Below, piece after piece: positions 50,238 to 58,554 of a DNA stretch of 64,000 nucleotides. The notes beneath the pieces were generated by a model that saw only the letters and a program-made list of their open reading frames with translations, did no database searches and was not told where the DNA came from. The translations under genes and the position numbers were made by a program. The stretch is from positions 26,461 through 90,460 of the forward strand of contig CAYNSB010000006.1 in NCBI GenBank assembly GCA_964399625.1, in the 5' to 3' direction. How positions within the stretch are numbered: the stretch's first letter is position 1; each line of letters begins with the position of its first letter. This stretch comes from CAYNSB01 sp964399625. GTDB lineage: Bacteria; Planctomycetota; Phycisphaerae; Phycisphaerales; UBA1924.

Positions 50238-51608
50238 TCAGGCGTCGAACGCCGCGTCGATCTGGCCCCGCAGCGCCAGCAGCATCGGGCGTGGGTAGAG
50301 CGCGAAGGGCCAGGTGCGATCCGCGAGGATCGGTGCGTCGGTGGCGCGGGCCCGGGCCCGGGCCGCGGCCTCGGCGATCGCGCGCAGGTCCGCCCCGTGC
50401 TGTTCCCGGTACCGCGCCAGCAGGGCGTGGAGCGACTGATAGAGCTCGCGCTTGTGCGCACGATCGGCGCGCGGCGAGCCCGCGATGAGCGCGACAAGCT
50501 CGCGCCGGCGCACGTCGGCGACGCTGTCGCCCAGCATCCGTGGGCTGTGGCGGGCGTGGTGGGCCCGCCAGCATGCGCGCGCGACCTCCGCGGGCGAGGG
50601 GATCGGGTCGTGCTCGAGCGGGAGCAGGCGGGTCGCGGTCGCGAGCGTCGCCGGGGCCAGGGTGTTCGCCGCCGCATCGCCCAGCCACGCCGCGAGCCAC
50701 TGCTCCATGACGCGGTCGTAGCCCTCGTGCGCGTCGTCGCTCGTCGGCTCGCTCGACAGGCCCGTGCCCCCGCCGGTGCCGTGGATGAAAAGATCGCACA
50801 GGTGCGTGCGCACGAGCGCGGTCATCAGCAACGCCTTGGGGGCGAGCTGGTCGCGGGGGATCGTCGGCAGGTCCTCGGCGTACACGTGGCGGCGCACCGG
50901 TTCCTGCCCTCGCGCTGCGGGCATCAGCCGCCAGAGGGGCAGCTCGAAGCGATCCTGAACGACGTCCGCGATCAGTGGGCGGACCCCCGCGCCGGGATGG
51001 GCCTGGACAGAAGCGTTGTACGCGACGACGCAGCGCTCGGGATCCGCGAGCATGCGATCGACGAGCGATCCGAACGCCGGGATTCGGTGCAACTCCGTCG
51101 CCATCACGAGGATCGGGGGCTCGTGCAGCAGTGACCCCGCGAGGTCCATGGTCGCCCGTGCGATCGCCCGGGCGGGTGACGGCTCGCTCGCATGCCGCGC
51201 GAGAGCGTCGAGGGCCTCCCGCAGCGCCCCGGTGATGAGCGGGTGCGGTTCCTGCGGGTTGGTCGGTGCCGGCCAGCGCAGCTCGCCGGCGCGCAGGCGT
51301 CCGTCGTCGGACCGCTGCGGGTAGCGGATGGACAGCGATTGAGCGCGGTCCTGATCGACGACCAGCCACGCGAGGCGCGCGCCGGTGCGCCGGGCCAGAG
51401 CGTCGCCCGCGATCAGTTTGGCCAGGATGCCCGGGTGCCAGAGCGTCGCCTGGTGCCCGCTCATGACGATGGGCCGATCGGTGGGCAGGCCCAGCACCGC
51501 GCGCGAGTCGAGCGATCCTCCGCTGAGCGGGCGGGATCCGCGGCGCAGGAGCGAGGCCCAGCGTCGCGCCTCGGGCGCCAAGGTCAGGGATTCGCTCGCC
51601 GGAGTCAT
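50238..51608 (-). CDS. Planctomycete protein distantly like BshC (bacillithiol synthesis)
   Basis: 456 residues. SGHQATLWHPGILAKLIAGD (about 50-70) followed by LAWLVVDQDRAQ has the shape of the BshC motif G-Q-Q-x-G-L-x-x-G-P and its E-D-H-D. ALLMTALVRTHLCDLFIHG and GTGGGTGL further down match the later 'P-x-x-x-x-x-x-G-P-G-E' part loosely. BshC adds cysteine to GlcN-malate. The catalytic acid stretch differs (VDQD), so it may bind a related substrate. It lies between a GT2 and a binding-protein gene, all leftward with 50-base gaps. Homology to BshC is my inference. Confidence 0.55.
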   Translation of the reverse strand: MTPASESLTLAPEARRWASLLRRGSRPLSGGSLDSRAVLGLPTDRPIVMSGHQATLWHPGILAKLIAGDALARRTGARLAWLVVDQDRAQSLSIRYPQRSDDGRLRAGELRWPAPTNPQEPHPLITGALREALDALARHASEPSPARAIARATMDLAGSLLHEPPILVMATELHRIPAFGSLVDRMLADPERCVVAYNASVQAHPGAGVRPLIADVVQDRFELPLWRLMPAARGQEPVRRHVYAEDLPTIPRDQLAPKALLMTALVRTHLCDLFIHGTGGGTGLSSEPTSDDAHEGYDRVMEQWLAAWLGDAAANTLAPATLATATRLLPLEHDPIPSPAEVARACWRAHHARHSPRMLGDSVADVRRRELVALIAGSPRADRAHKRELYQSLHALLARYREQHGADLRAIAEAAARARARATDAPILADRTWPFALYPRPMLLALRGQIDAAFDA

Positions 51609-51663
51609 GCGGGATTGAAGGCCGACGATCGATGCGCTGGGGTTTGGTGCCTTGCGGGGGCGC

Positions 51664-52446
51664 TCAGTCGCACCCGCGGACGAGCGCCTCGCGCGTCGCG
51701 AGGGCGGGGAGGCGATCGGCGCAGCGGCGCAGCTCGCGATGCAGCACGCAGCGGTAGTGGTTCAGACGGACGGTGGGGTCGTCGAGCGGGCCGCCGAAGG
51801 ACCGCTTGAGATCGTTGTAGATCAGCTCCACCGGGATCTCGCGGATGCGCAGGCCCGCGGCGACGGCCTGCACCCAGAACTGCATGGGGAAGGCGTACCC
51901 GTCCACGTCGAGCCTGAGCCGCTTGATCGCCTCGACGCGATAGGCCTTGAACCCGCAGAACGCATCGGTGAGGCGCAGGCCCAGTCGCGCGTTGATCTCC
52001 GCGGTCATCTCCCCGTTGATCGCGCGCCGATCGGGCGGCGGGCTGTCCTTGGGCGCATCGGCCGACGGCATGTACCGCGAGCCGGAGATAACGTCCGCGT
52101 CGTTCTCGTGGGCCGCGGCGACGAAGCGCGGGATCGCGGCCGGCTCGTGCTGCTCGTCGCAGTCCATGGTGATGACCCAGTCGAACCCATCGACCGCGGC
52201 CCAGCGGAAGGCGTCCTGCATCGAGCGCCCGTACCCGCGGTTCCGCGCGTGGCGGATCACCTCCACGGGGTAGTGGGCGAGCAGCGCCGGCGTCGTGTCC
52301 CGCGATCCATCATCGATGACGAGGATGGTGCCGGGATCGGGCGTGTGCTCGAGCACGCGGTCCAGGACCGCCTGCACGTGCTTCTGCTCGTTGTAGACCG
52401 GGATCGCGATGAGCACGCGCAGCGGTTTGGGAGTGGCGTTCCGCAC
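51664..52446 (-). CDS. Family 2 glycosyltransferase (DPM1-like)
   Basis: 260 residues. VLIAIPVYNEQKHVQAVLDRVL opens the GT-A fold, with TILVIDDGSRDTTPALL, and the DxD region as TMDCDEQHEP. ISGSRYMPSADAPKDSPPPDRR and LTDAFCGFKAYRVEAIKRL are the DPM1-type acceptor regions. No membrane tail follows, so it is soluble like the simplest polyprenol-phosphate mannose synthases. It would supply polyprenyl-phosphate sugar, possibly for the PMT-like enzyme 4 kb away. Starts a leftward run of four genes. Confidence 0.85.
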   Translation of the reverse strand: MRNATPKPLRVLIAIPVYNEQKHVQAVLDRVLEHTPDPGTILVIDDGSRDTTPALLAHYPVEVIRHARNRGYGRSMQDAFRWAAVDGFDWVITMDCDEQHEPAAIPRFVAAAHENDADVISGSRYMPSADAPKDSPPPDRRAINGEMTAEINARLGLRLTDAFCGFKAYRVEAIKRLRLDVDGYAFPMQFWVQAVAAGLRIREIPVELIYNDLKRSFGGPLDDPTVRLNHYRCVLHRELRRCADRLPALATREALVRGCD

Positions 52447-52618
52447 TGGTCTGCCTCCGATCGCCGGGGTCCGGCGCCTCGCGTGGGCCTCGGTTCAACC
52501 ATACGTCCGCGCCGGCGGGCGTGGCTGGCGTATTGATGATGTTCGATACGATTGGTTGCCCGGATGCGGGGCGGCAGGGGGCTGTTCGCGTCCGAAATCG
52601 TGTCGGATCGTTGGGCCG

Positions 52619-53296
52619 CTACTCCGAGGGGTTCATCGGCGCCTCGGCGGGGAGGGGCGAGCCGTCCATGCCGCGGGCCATGGACGTGAACGCCGCGAAC
52701 CCGAAGGGCGTGTCGTCGGGCTCGTTCCGTGCGCGCCGGCGCGATCGGGATCGCTGCAGGCGCTCCATGAACTCGGGCGAGACGGCGTGGAACGCACGCA
52801 TCTCGTGCAGCGGGAGCGTGAACACGTGCCCATCGGGGGTGCGGACCTGGAACACGGTGCACTCCACCGCGAGCGACAGCCCGCGCTGCGAGGGCTGCGA
52901 CGGGCCCGCGGCGAACAGGGGCGAGACGTGCGCGATGGGGATCCGCTGCCCGCTCTTCATCAGCACCGCCATGCGCCCGTCGAACATCGACGGGTCGATC
53001 GTGGACGCGTCGGCGTTCTTGGCGGGCGTCCCGTTGTCCTGCGCCTCCGGCGCCGGCTCTTCCTCGCTCGTTGGGGGGCCGCTCGCGGCGGGCAGTTGCG
53101 GCAATTGGGCGCAGATGGTCGAGAGCTCCGTGAGGATCTCGCGGACGACGTTCTGCCAGAAGAGCTCGCGGTAAGCCTCGGTCTGCTCGGGGCTCATGGT
53201 GAGCATGACGTTGGGCGGCGCGGCGGCGTGCGCACGCGAGCTGGTGCGGGATCGCTTCGCCGCTCGGCGGGGCTTGGATGCGCGACGCTTGGGCAT
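52619..53296 (-). CDS. Hypothetical protein, basic head and conserved middle block
   Basis: 225 residues, no family recognised. The first 25 residues are Arg/Lys/Ser-rich, like a nucleic-acid-binding tail. A helix (TEAYRELFWQNVVREILTEL) follows, then a Pro/Glu linker and a block FDGRMAVLMKSGQRIPIAHVSPLF that looks conserved. The last 30 residues are Pro/Met-rich. No signal peptide or membrane span. It lies between the GT2 and the ABC ATPase genes, same strand. Confidence 0.55.
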   Translation of the reverse strand: MPKRRASKPRRAAKRSRTSSRAHAAAPPNVMLTMSPEQTEAYRELFWQNVVREILTELSTICAQLPQLPAASGPPTSEEEPAPEAQDNGTPAKNADASTIDPSMFDGRMAVLMKSGQRIPIAHVSPLFAAGPSQPSQRGLSLAVECTVFQVRTPDGHVFTLPLHEMRAFHAVSPEFMERLQRSRSRRRARNEPDDTPFGFAAFTSMARGMDGSPLPAEAPMNPSE

Positions 53297-53348
53297 GGGC
53301 CGATCTCCGCGAGGTCACGTCCATCGGAACGCCGTGCGGCGGGCGCGC

Positions 53349-54476
53349 TCAGTGGGCCGCGATCGTCAGGTTCCGCCCGAACTCTCCGGGCTCGAAGACG
53401 TGCAGCGCTTCGAGCGCCAGCCCGAGCGTGGCGCGGGTGCCGGCCTTGACGGCGGCGTTGGGGCTCAGGCGCGCCTTGAGCTCGGTTCCCGAGGGCGTCG
53501 TCGCGATCACGTCCAGCGCATCGCCGAGCGGCTCAACCACGCCCACCGTCACGTCCACGGGGCTCGCGCCGGTGCCGGGCAGGTCGCGCATCGCCTGGGG
53601 GCGGAAGCCGAGGACGACGTCCTTGCCCGTGGACGACTGAAGCTCGCGCGCGATCGCGCCCGTGAGCGGGACGCGCATCGGCGCCCCGTCCTTGCCGGTC
53701 TTCTCGGCGAAGGCGAGCCCATCGCTGCTCGAGATGATGGTGCCGGTCACGAAGTTCATCGGGGGCGACCCGATGAAGCCGGCGACAAAGCGATTGACGG
53801 GTCGGCGGTAGACCTCCAGCGGCGGGCCGACCTGCTGCACCAGCCCTTCGGCCATGACGACGATGCGATCGCCGAGCGTCATCGCCTCTTCCTGGTCGTG
53901 GGTGACATAGATGGTGGTCGTCCGCAGGCGCTGGTGCAGAGCCTTGAGCTCGCCCCGCGTGGAGACGCGCAGCTTCGCGTCGAGGTTGGAGAGCGGCTCA
54001 TCGAAAAGGAAGGCCTTGGGTTCTCGGACGATCGCCCGCCCCACCGCCACGCGCTGGCGCTGCCCTCCCGAGAGTTGCTTGGGCTTGCGATCGAGGAGCT
54101 GGGAGATGCCCAGGATCTTCGCGGCCTGATCGACGCGTCGCTTGATCTCGTCGCGGGACACGCCGCGCATCTTCAGCGCGAACCCCATGTTCCGCTCCAC
54201 GCTCATGTGGGGGTAGAGCGCGTAGTTCTGGAAGACCATGGCGATATCGCGCTGGGCTGGGGCGACGTCGTTGACGATGGCGCCCGAGATGGAGATGCGT
54301 CCGTGCGAGACTTCCTCCAGGCCCGCGACCATCCGCAGGATCGTGGATTTGCCGCACCCGGACGGGCCCACGAGCACGACGAACTCGCCGTCGGCGATGG
54401 TGAGATCGACGCCCTTTACGGCCTCGAATCCGCCCGGATACACCTTCTTCACACGATCGAGAACGACTGGTGCCAT
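53349..54476 (-). CDS. ugpC: UgpC/MalK-type sugar ABC transporter ATPase, orphan
   Basis: 375 residues. Walker A GPSGCGKST (about 36-45), Q-loop VFQNYALYPHMSVERN, signature LSGGQRQRVAVGRAI, Walker B AFLFDEPLSNLDA and H-loop YVTHDQEEAMTLGDR. The C-terminal 135 residues are the OB-fold regulatory domain of the MalK/UgpC group (NFVTGTIIS ... VVLGFRPQAM). No permease or binding-protein gene is adjacent, so it may serve several sugar importers as the shared ATPase does in some bacteria. Confidence 0.9.
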   Translation of the reverse strand: MAPVVLDRVKKVYPGGFEAVKGVDLTIADGEFVVLVGPSGCGKSTILRMVAGLEEVSHGRISISGAIVNDVAPAQRDIAMVFQNYALYPHMSVERNMGFALKMRGVSRDEIKRRVDQAAKILGISQLLDRKPKQLSGGQRQRVAVGRAIVREPKAFLFDEPLSNLDAKLRVSTRGELKALHQRLRTTTIYVTHDQEEAMTLGDRIVVMAEGLVQQVGPPLEVYRRPVNRFVAGFIGSPPMNFVTGTIISSSDGLAFAEKTGKDGAPMRVPLTGAIARELQSSTGKDVVLGFRPQAMRDLPGTGASPVDVTVGVVEPLGDALDVIATTPSGTELKARLSPNAAVKAGTRATLGLALEALHVFEPGEFGRNLTIAAH

Positions 54477-54675
54477 GCGCGGTCCTCAGCAAGAACGCGA
54501 CGCGGACGTGTTCGAGCGTCGCGGGGACAAGTGTACGGGGTGGAGGGCGGTCCAGAGCGGGCAACCGGCACAGTCGTCACCCCTTGTGGGTCCGTCGGGA
54601 AGGTACACCCGCCCCGCGCCAAGTCCGGCCCACGCTGGCCCGATCACATGGGCGACCGCACGGAGGCCACCCGCG

Positions 54676-54942
54676 ATGAGCACCTCGGAGCGCACGTTCA
54701 ACCAGGTCAAGGCGATTCTCAACAAGCTGGACCGCGCCGTGGACGATGCGCGGAACAAGCGGACGATGCCCGGGACCCCCGCGCCGTCGCCCGCGACCCT
54801 GCCCGTTCCCAGCGCGCCCGTGGCCACGGCCCCCGCGCCCGTCGCCCAGCCCAAGACCACCTCTCAGTACGGACGGGCCCAGCCAATCCGCCCCGCCCAG
54901 ACGCCGCCGGCGAGCATGCGCTGGAACCCCCCGGCCCGCTGA
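54676..54942 (+). CDS. Small Pro/Ala-rich hypothetical protein
   Basis: 88 residues. A helical start (TFNQVKAILNKLDRAVDDAR) is followed by a Pro/Ala/Thr disordered tail ending SMRWNPPAR. No homology recognised. GGAGG lies nine bases before ATG 54676. It lies 45 bases upstream of the STAS gene on the same strand and may be a linker or partner for it. Confidence 0.5.
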   Translation: MSTSERTFNQVKAILNKLDRAVDDARNKRTMPGTPAPSPATLPVPSAPVATAPAPVAQPKTTSQYGRAQPIRPAQTPPASMRWNPPAR

Positions 54943-54987
54943 GCACGCTTGCGTCCCCCGAGCCCGCACTAACCCACGAGGTCGAGC

Positions 54988-55488
54988 ATGTTCGGCAAGT
55001 TCCGCGACAGCAGCCAGCCCAAGAAGACCGAGGCGCCGTCCAAGTTCCGGGTGCGCTCCATCGCCGATTTCGGGTTCGAGCCCGACGCGAGCGTGCCCGT
55101 CTCGGACAAGCCCGCCGCGACCTACGACCGCCTGGGCGTGACGCTGGTGGGCACGCCCACGAGCGCCTCGCTCTCGGGCGCCGACGCCGCCAAGCTCGCC
55201 AGCGAGCTGTGCCAGAAGATCCACGAGGCGCACCACGATCCCGCCAGCCGCGGCGGCATCAAGCACGTCGTGCTCGATCTGCAGAACGTGCAGTACATGG
55301 ACAGCATGTGCGTGGGCGTGCTCGTCGAGCTGCTCACGGCCCTGAAGGAGGCCGGCGGGCGGATCGCGCTGGTCAACGCGAGCGCGAACGTCGAGTACCT
55401 CTTCAAGCTGACGCGCCTGGACCGCGTCTTCCCCATCTGCCGCGACGTGATGAAGGCGATCGAGGTCGTCGAGCGTCCCGCGGCCTGA
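54988..55488 (+). CDS. STAS-domain protein (anti-sigma antagonist fold)
   Basis: 166 residues. An N-terminal linker of about 60 residues precedes a STAS domain: VVLDLQNVQYMDSMCVGVLVELLTALKEAGGRIALVNA in pieces, with the D-S-x-x-x-G turn where SpoIIAA-like proteins carry the phosphorylatable Ser. The following VEYLFKLTRLDRVFPI is typical. It could regulate an anti-sigma or a partner-switching kinase. No kinase or sigma gene is close by. A strong candidate for partner switching, but orphan. Confidence 0.8.
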   Translation: MFGKFRDSSQPKKTEAPSKFRVRSIADFGFEPDASVPVSDKPAATYDRLGVTLVGTPTSASLSGADAAKLASELCQKIHEAHHDPASRGGIKHVVLDLQNVQYMDSMCVGVLVELLTALKEAGGRIALVNASANVEYLFKLTRLDRVFPICRDVMKAIEVVERPAA

Positions 55489-55525
55489 GTCGCGCCCCGA
55501 GCCCGGTTCGCGCGTTCAATGGGGC

Positions 55526-56098
55526 ATGAGCACCGCCCCATTCGAGCACGAGCTGATCGCGTCCTGGGTCCGGATCTTCGAGAGCCAGAAGCGACTCGCC
55601 GACGGCGCGATCGCGCAGCTCTCCGATGCGCAGCTGAACCAGCGCCCCGCCCCCAACCTCAACTCCGTCGCCATCGTCATGCGACACCTCGCGGGCAACA
55701 TGCGCTCGCGCTGGACGGACTGGCTCACCAGCGACGGCGAGAAGCCGGGGCGCGATCGCGATCGCGAGTTCCTCGATGTCGTTGAGCCGCGCGACGAGCT
55801 GCTGGGCGCCTGGGAGAGCGCGTGGAGCCTGGCGATCGGGAGCGTGCGGGCCCTGACGCCGGCGGACCTGTCGCGCACGATCACGATCCGTGGGGAGCGG
55901 CACTCCATCCCCGACGCGGTGAACCGGCAGATCTCGCACTACGGGTACCACACGGGGCAGATCCACCTAATCGCTCGCGGGCTCGTGGGCAACGAGCGCT
56001 GGCGGTGGCAGACGGTCGCGCCGGGCGGAACGCGGGCCTTCAACGAGCGCATGGCCGAGCGCTTCGGCCCGTGGAGCGGGGAGGCGAGCGCGTCGTGA
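55526..56098 (+). CDS. DUF1572 DinB-like protein
   Basis: 190 residues. Four-helix DinB bundle: LNSVAIVMRHLAGNMRSRWTDWL has the first His, and ISHYGYHTGQIHLIARGL the second and third in H-x-x-x-H. DUF1572 members are of unknown role, probably metal-dependent thiol enzymes. It follows the STAS gene by 37 bases and ends three bases from the convergent ExbD gene. Confidence 0.8.
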   Translation: MSTAPFEHELIASWVRIFESQKRLADGAIAQLSDAQLNQRPAPNLNSVAIVMRHLAGNMRSRWTDWLTSDGEKPGRDRDREFLDVVEPRDELLGAWESAWSLAIGSVRALTPADLSRTITIRGERHSIPDAVNRQISHYGYHTGQIHLIARGLVGNERWRWQTVAPGGTRAFNERMAERFGPWSGEASAS

Positions 56099-56101
56099 CG
56101 C

Positions 56102-56587
56102 TCAGTTTCGCGAATCCATCAACCCGACCTGCGTGATGCCCGCGGCGCTGGCCGCGTCGTGGGCCTTGATCACGTCGCCGTAGGGCACGTCGGGCTCCGA
56201 GCGGATCACCAGGACCAGGTCCTTCTCGTCCGTGCCCTCGGCCAGTTGCTTGAGGCGTGCCGGCAGGTCCGCGAGCGACACCCCCTCGAACCCGCGCCCG
56301 CGCACCACGGTCCGCCCGTTCTCGCCGGGGGTGAGCGTGATCTCGTAGCGCGCGGCGCCGAGGTCGAAGGGGTCCTTGCTCGGGTCCGTCGCCGTGGGGC
56401 TCGCCCCGGCGCTGGGCTTGGGCAGCGCGGTGCGCAGGAACCACTCGCTGCCGACGAAGCTCGCGGCGGACATGTAAAAGATGAGGATGACCATCACGAC
56501 GTCGACCATGGGCGTCATGTTGGGCCCGTAGTGCATCGAGTGCTGGTGCATCGCGTCGCGCCGACGGAAGCCCGCGGAATGGCTCAT
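56102..56587 (-). CDS. exbD: ExbD/TolR biopolymer transport protein (second copy)
   Basis: 161 residues. One membrane helix with the conserved Asp: NMTPMVDVVMVILIFYM. The periplasmic part ends with DKDLVLVIRSEPDVPYGDVIKAH-type residues (RSEPDVPYGDVIKA), typical of ExbD/TolR. With ExbB it couples proton flow to outer-membrane work. It starts 10 bases after the first ExbD gene ends. It differs from that copy in the Cys and loop region, so the two may form a mixed dimer. Confidence 0.85.
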   Translation of the reverse strand: MSHSAGFRRRDAMHQHSMHYGPNMTPMVDVVMVILIFYMSAASFVGSEWFLRTALPKPSAGASPTATDPSKDPFDLGAARYEITLTPGENGRTVVRGRGFEGVSLADLPARLKQLAEGTDEKDLVLVIRSEPDVPYGDVIKAHDAASAAGITQVGLMDSRN

Positions 56588-56597
56588 GGGCGGCTCC

Positions 56598-57023
56598 TCA
56601 TGAGGGGCGCTCCGTCGCCAGGCGCACGCTCTCGATGCCGGCGCTCTTGCAGGCGCGGATGATCGCGGCGATCTGCCCGTAGGAGAGCTCGCGCGAGGCC
56701 CGCAGCTCCACCACCACGCCGGGCTTGGCGGCGAGTCGCTCGCGGATCGCGTTCTCGAGTTCCCCGGTGACCACCTCGTGCGTGTCGATCACGACTCGGG
56801 CGATGCCGCCGGCGCCGGGCACGACGTTGATCACCAGCGGGTCGGGCGTCTTCTCGACGCTGCCGGTGCGCGACTCGGGCAGGGGGATGTTGCTGCGCTG
56901 GTCCTGCGCCAGCTTGCCGACGATGAGGTAGAAGACGATGAGGCACATCACCACGTCGATCATCGGCGTGACGTTCACATGCCCGATCTCGGGCCCGCGG
57001 GCATGGAGGATGCGCCGTCTCAT
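56598..57023 (-). CDS. exbD: ExbD/TolR biopolymer transport protein (first copy)
   Basis: 141 residues. Membrane helix with the essential Asp: NVTPMIDVVMCLIVFYLIVG, near residue 20. The periplasmic part shows LPESRTGSVEK, the pattern VVIDTHEVV and the C-terminal helix ELSYGQIAAIIRACK. The start overlaps the stop of the ExbB gene (ATGA). Forms the energising channel with ExbB. Confidence 0.85.
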   Translation of the reverse strand: MRRRILHARGPEIGHVNVTPMIDVVMCLIVFYLIVGKLAQDQRSNIPLPESRTGSVEKTPDPLVINVVPGAGGIARVVIDTHEVVTGELENAIRERLAAKPGVVVELRASRELSYGQIAAIIRACKSAGIESVRLATERPS

Positions 57024-57814
57024 CGCGCCGGGGCATTCTCCCGCGGGGCGTCCTCCAGCGGGATCGACTCGACCAATTCCGAGCACACGACCATAGCGCG
57101 GTTGCAGTGGCGATCGACGATCGTGCGGTAGTACCCGAAGACGACCAGGCACGGGATCGCGAGCATCAGCCCCAGCAGCGTGTGGAAGAGCGCCTTGCTG
57201 ATGCCGCTCGCCAGCTCGCCCGCGTACGCCTGACCGCCCGCCTGCCCCAGCGTGCTGAAGGCAATGACCATGCCCCACACGGTGCCCGCCAGCCCCACCA
57301 GCGGGCCCAGGTTGCCGATCACGTTGAGCGGCTCGATCTTGCGGAACCAGTGGGCGATCTGCTCGCTGGCGGCGAGTTCCGCGGCGTCGCGCATCGCGCC
57401 GCGATCCTTGGGCGCGCGCAGCGCCGCGCGCACGACCGAGCCCGGGAACGAGCGATCGCGCTCGACGAACCCCCGGAGCTCACCGACGCGCCCCGAGCGG
57501 ACGAGCTCGCGCATCGCCTCCACCCGGCGCATCGGGCACACGGCCCCGCCGCGGATCTCGATCAGGCAGCGGAAGATGTACGCCCCGGCCGCGACCGAGC
57601 CCGTCAGCAGCAGGATCGTGAAGAAGTCGAACGACTTCATGAACAGGGGCCAGACGCCCTCGGCGGGCGTGCCCGTGAGCAGCGAGGGCGCGCCTGTGGG
57701 CGCGCTCGCCTGAGCGGGGCCGGCGGGTGTCGACTGAGCGAGGGCGGCCGCGCCGGCGAGCACCACGCCCGTCATGAAAATGGCGCCCCATCGCGCCCGC
57801 GAGAGATTGATCAT
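57020..57814 (-). CDS. exbB: MotA/TolQ/ExbB proton-channel protein
   Basis: 264 residues. N-terminal signal-like helix (IFMTGVVLAGAAALAQ), then a long periplasmic stretch. The channel helices are FDFFTILLLTGSVAAGAYIF, PLNVIGNLGPLVGLAGTVWGMVIAF and ISKALFHTLLGLMLAIPCLVVFGYY, with the GTVxGM and the T-A-L-x-x-x-x-G-L-x-x-A-I-P motifs. It forms the pentameric inner-membrane motor with two ExbD. No TonB gene is nearby. It begins 39 bases after the TsaE-YacG gene. Confidence 0.9.
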   Translation of the reverse strand: MINLSRARWGAIFMTGVVLAGAAALAQSTPAGPAQASAPTGAPSLLTGTPAEGVWPLFMKSFDFFTILLLTGSVAAGAYIFRCLIEIRGGAVCPMRRVEAMRELVRSGRVGELRGFVERDRSFPGSVVRAALRAPKDRGAMRDAAELAASEQIAHWFRKIEPLNVIGNLGPLVGLAGTVWGMVIAFSTLGQAGGQAYAGELASGISKALFHTLLGLMLAIPCLVVFGYYRTIVDRHCNRAMVVCSELVESIPLEDAPRENAPAR

Positions 57815-57853
57815 GGGGCGATGATAGTGGGTCCTGCGCCCCGGCGCGCGTGC

Positions 57854-58546
57854 CTATCGGATGCCCTCGTCGTCGTAGTCCTGCTCGTTGGCGGGGCGCG
57901 TGATCTGGTAGGCGCCGCTGAACCAGCGGTGCAGGTCCGCGAGGCGCGCCCGCTCGCTGGAGAAGGGATAGGTCGGGCAATCGGGCGCGACCGGCTGGCC
58001 CGTGATCGGGCACGTCGTCGCCTCGCGTCGCGAGAGCGCCTCGAACCCGGACCGCTCGCGCCACGCCTCGGGAAGCTCGAAGCGCAGCTCGCGCTCGTGC
58101 TCGCCCGCGTGCTCCAGGATCGCCCGCGCCGCGAGCCCTCGCTCCGTCGCCAGCCCGCCCGCGTCGGGCCCCAGCCGCTCGGCCCATTCCACGATCGCCG
58201 CGGCCTGCCCGGAGTTCACGCGCTCCAGCACGCGGTCCCAGCCGATCGTTTCGAGCTCCTCGGAGCCGCGCAGGCGATACGCGTCGACGTGGATCAGGCC
58301 CGGCCCGCTCGCGGGAGCATCGGCGCCGCGCTCGTACTCATGGACCATCACGAACGTCGGGCTCGCGACGCCCGATGTCGAGAGGCCCATCCCTTCCACG
58401 ATCGCGCGCGTCAGCGTCGTCTTGCCCGCGCCCAGCGCTCCATCGAGCAGCAGCACATCCCCGCCGCGCAGCAGACGCCCCAGCGCGAGCCCGATCAGTC
58501 GGGTCTCGGATTCGGAGGTGGATCGGCGTTCCAGGTCGATCGCCAT
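57854..58546 (-). CDS. tsaE: TsaE ATPase fused to a degenerate YacG domain
   Basis: 230 residues. TsaE covers residues 1-150: LLLDGALGAGKTTLTRAIVEGMG is the P-loop (about 36-43) and SPTFVMVHEY, LIHVDAYRL, WDRVLER and AAIVEWAERLG are the family blocks. It helps make t6A on tRNAs. Residues about 173-230 look like the small zinc protein YacG: CPITGQPV, then YPFSSERARLADLHRWFSGAY and an acidic tail. The expected four Cys are C179, T182, S196 and A200, so the zinc site is lost. The fusion is unusual. It follows ThiL by 8 bases. Confidence 0.8.
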   Translation of the reverse strand: MAIDLERRSTSESETRLIGLALGRLLRGGDVLLLDGALGAGKTTLTRAIVEGMGLSTSGVASPTFVMVHEYERGADAPASGPGLIHVDAYRLRGSEELETIGWDRVLERVNSGQAAAIVEWAERLGPDAGGLATERGLAARAILEHAGEHERELRFELPEAWRERSGFEALSRREATTCPITGQPVAPDCPTYPFSSERARLADLHRWFSGAYQITRPANEQDYDDEGIR

Positions 58547-58554
58547 GCCCGATC

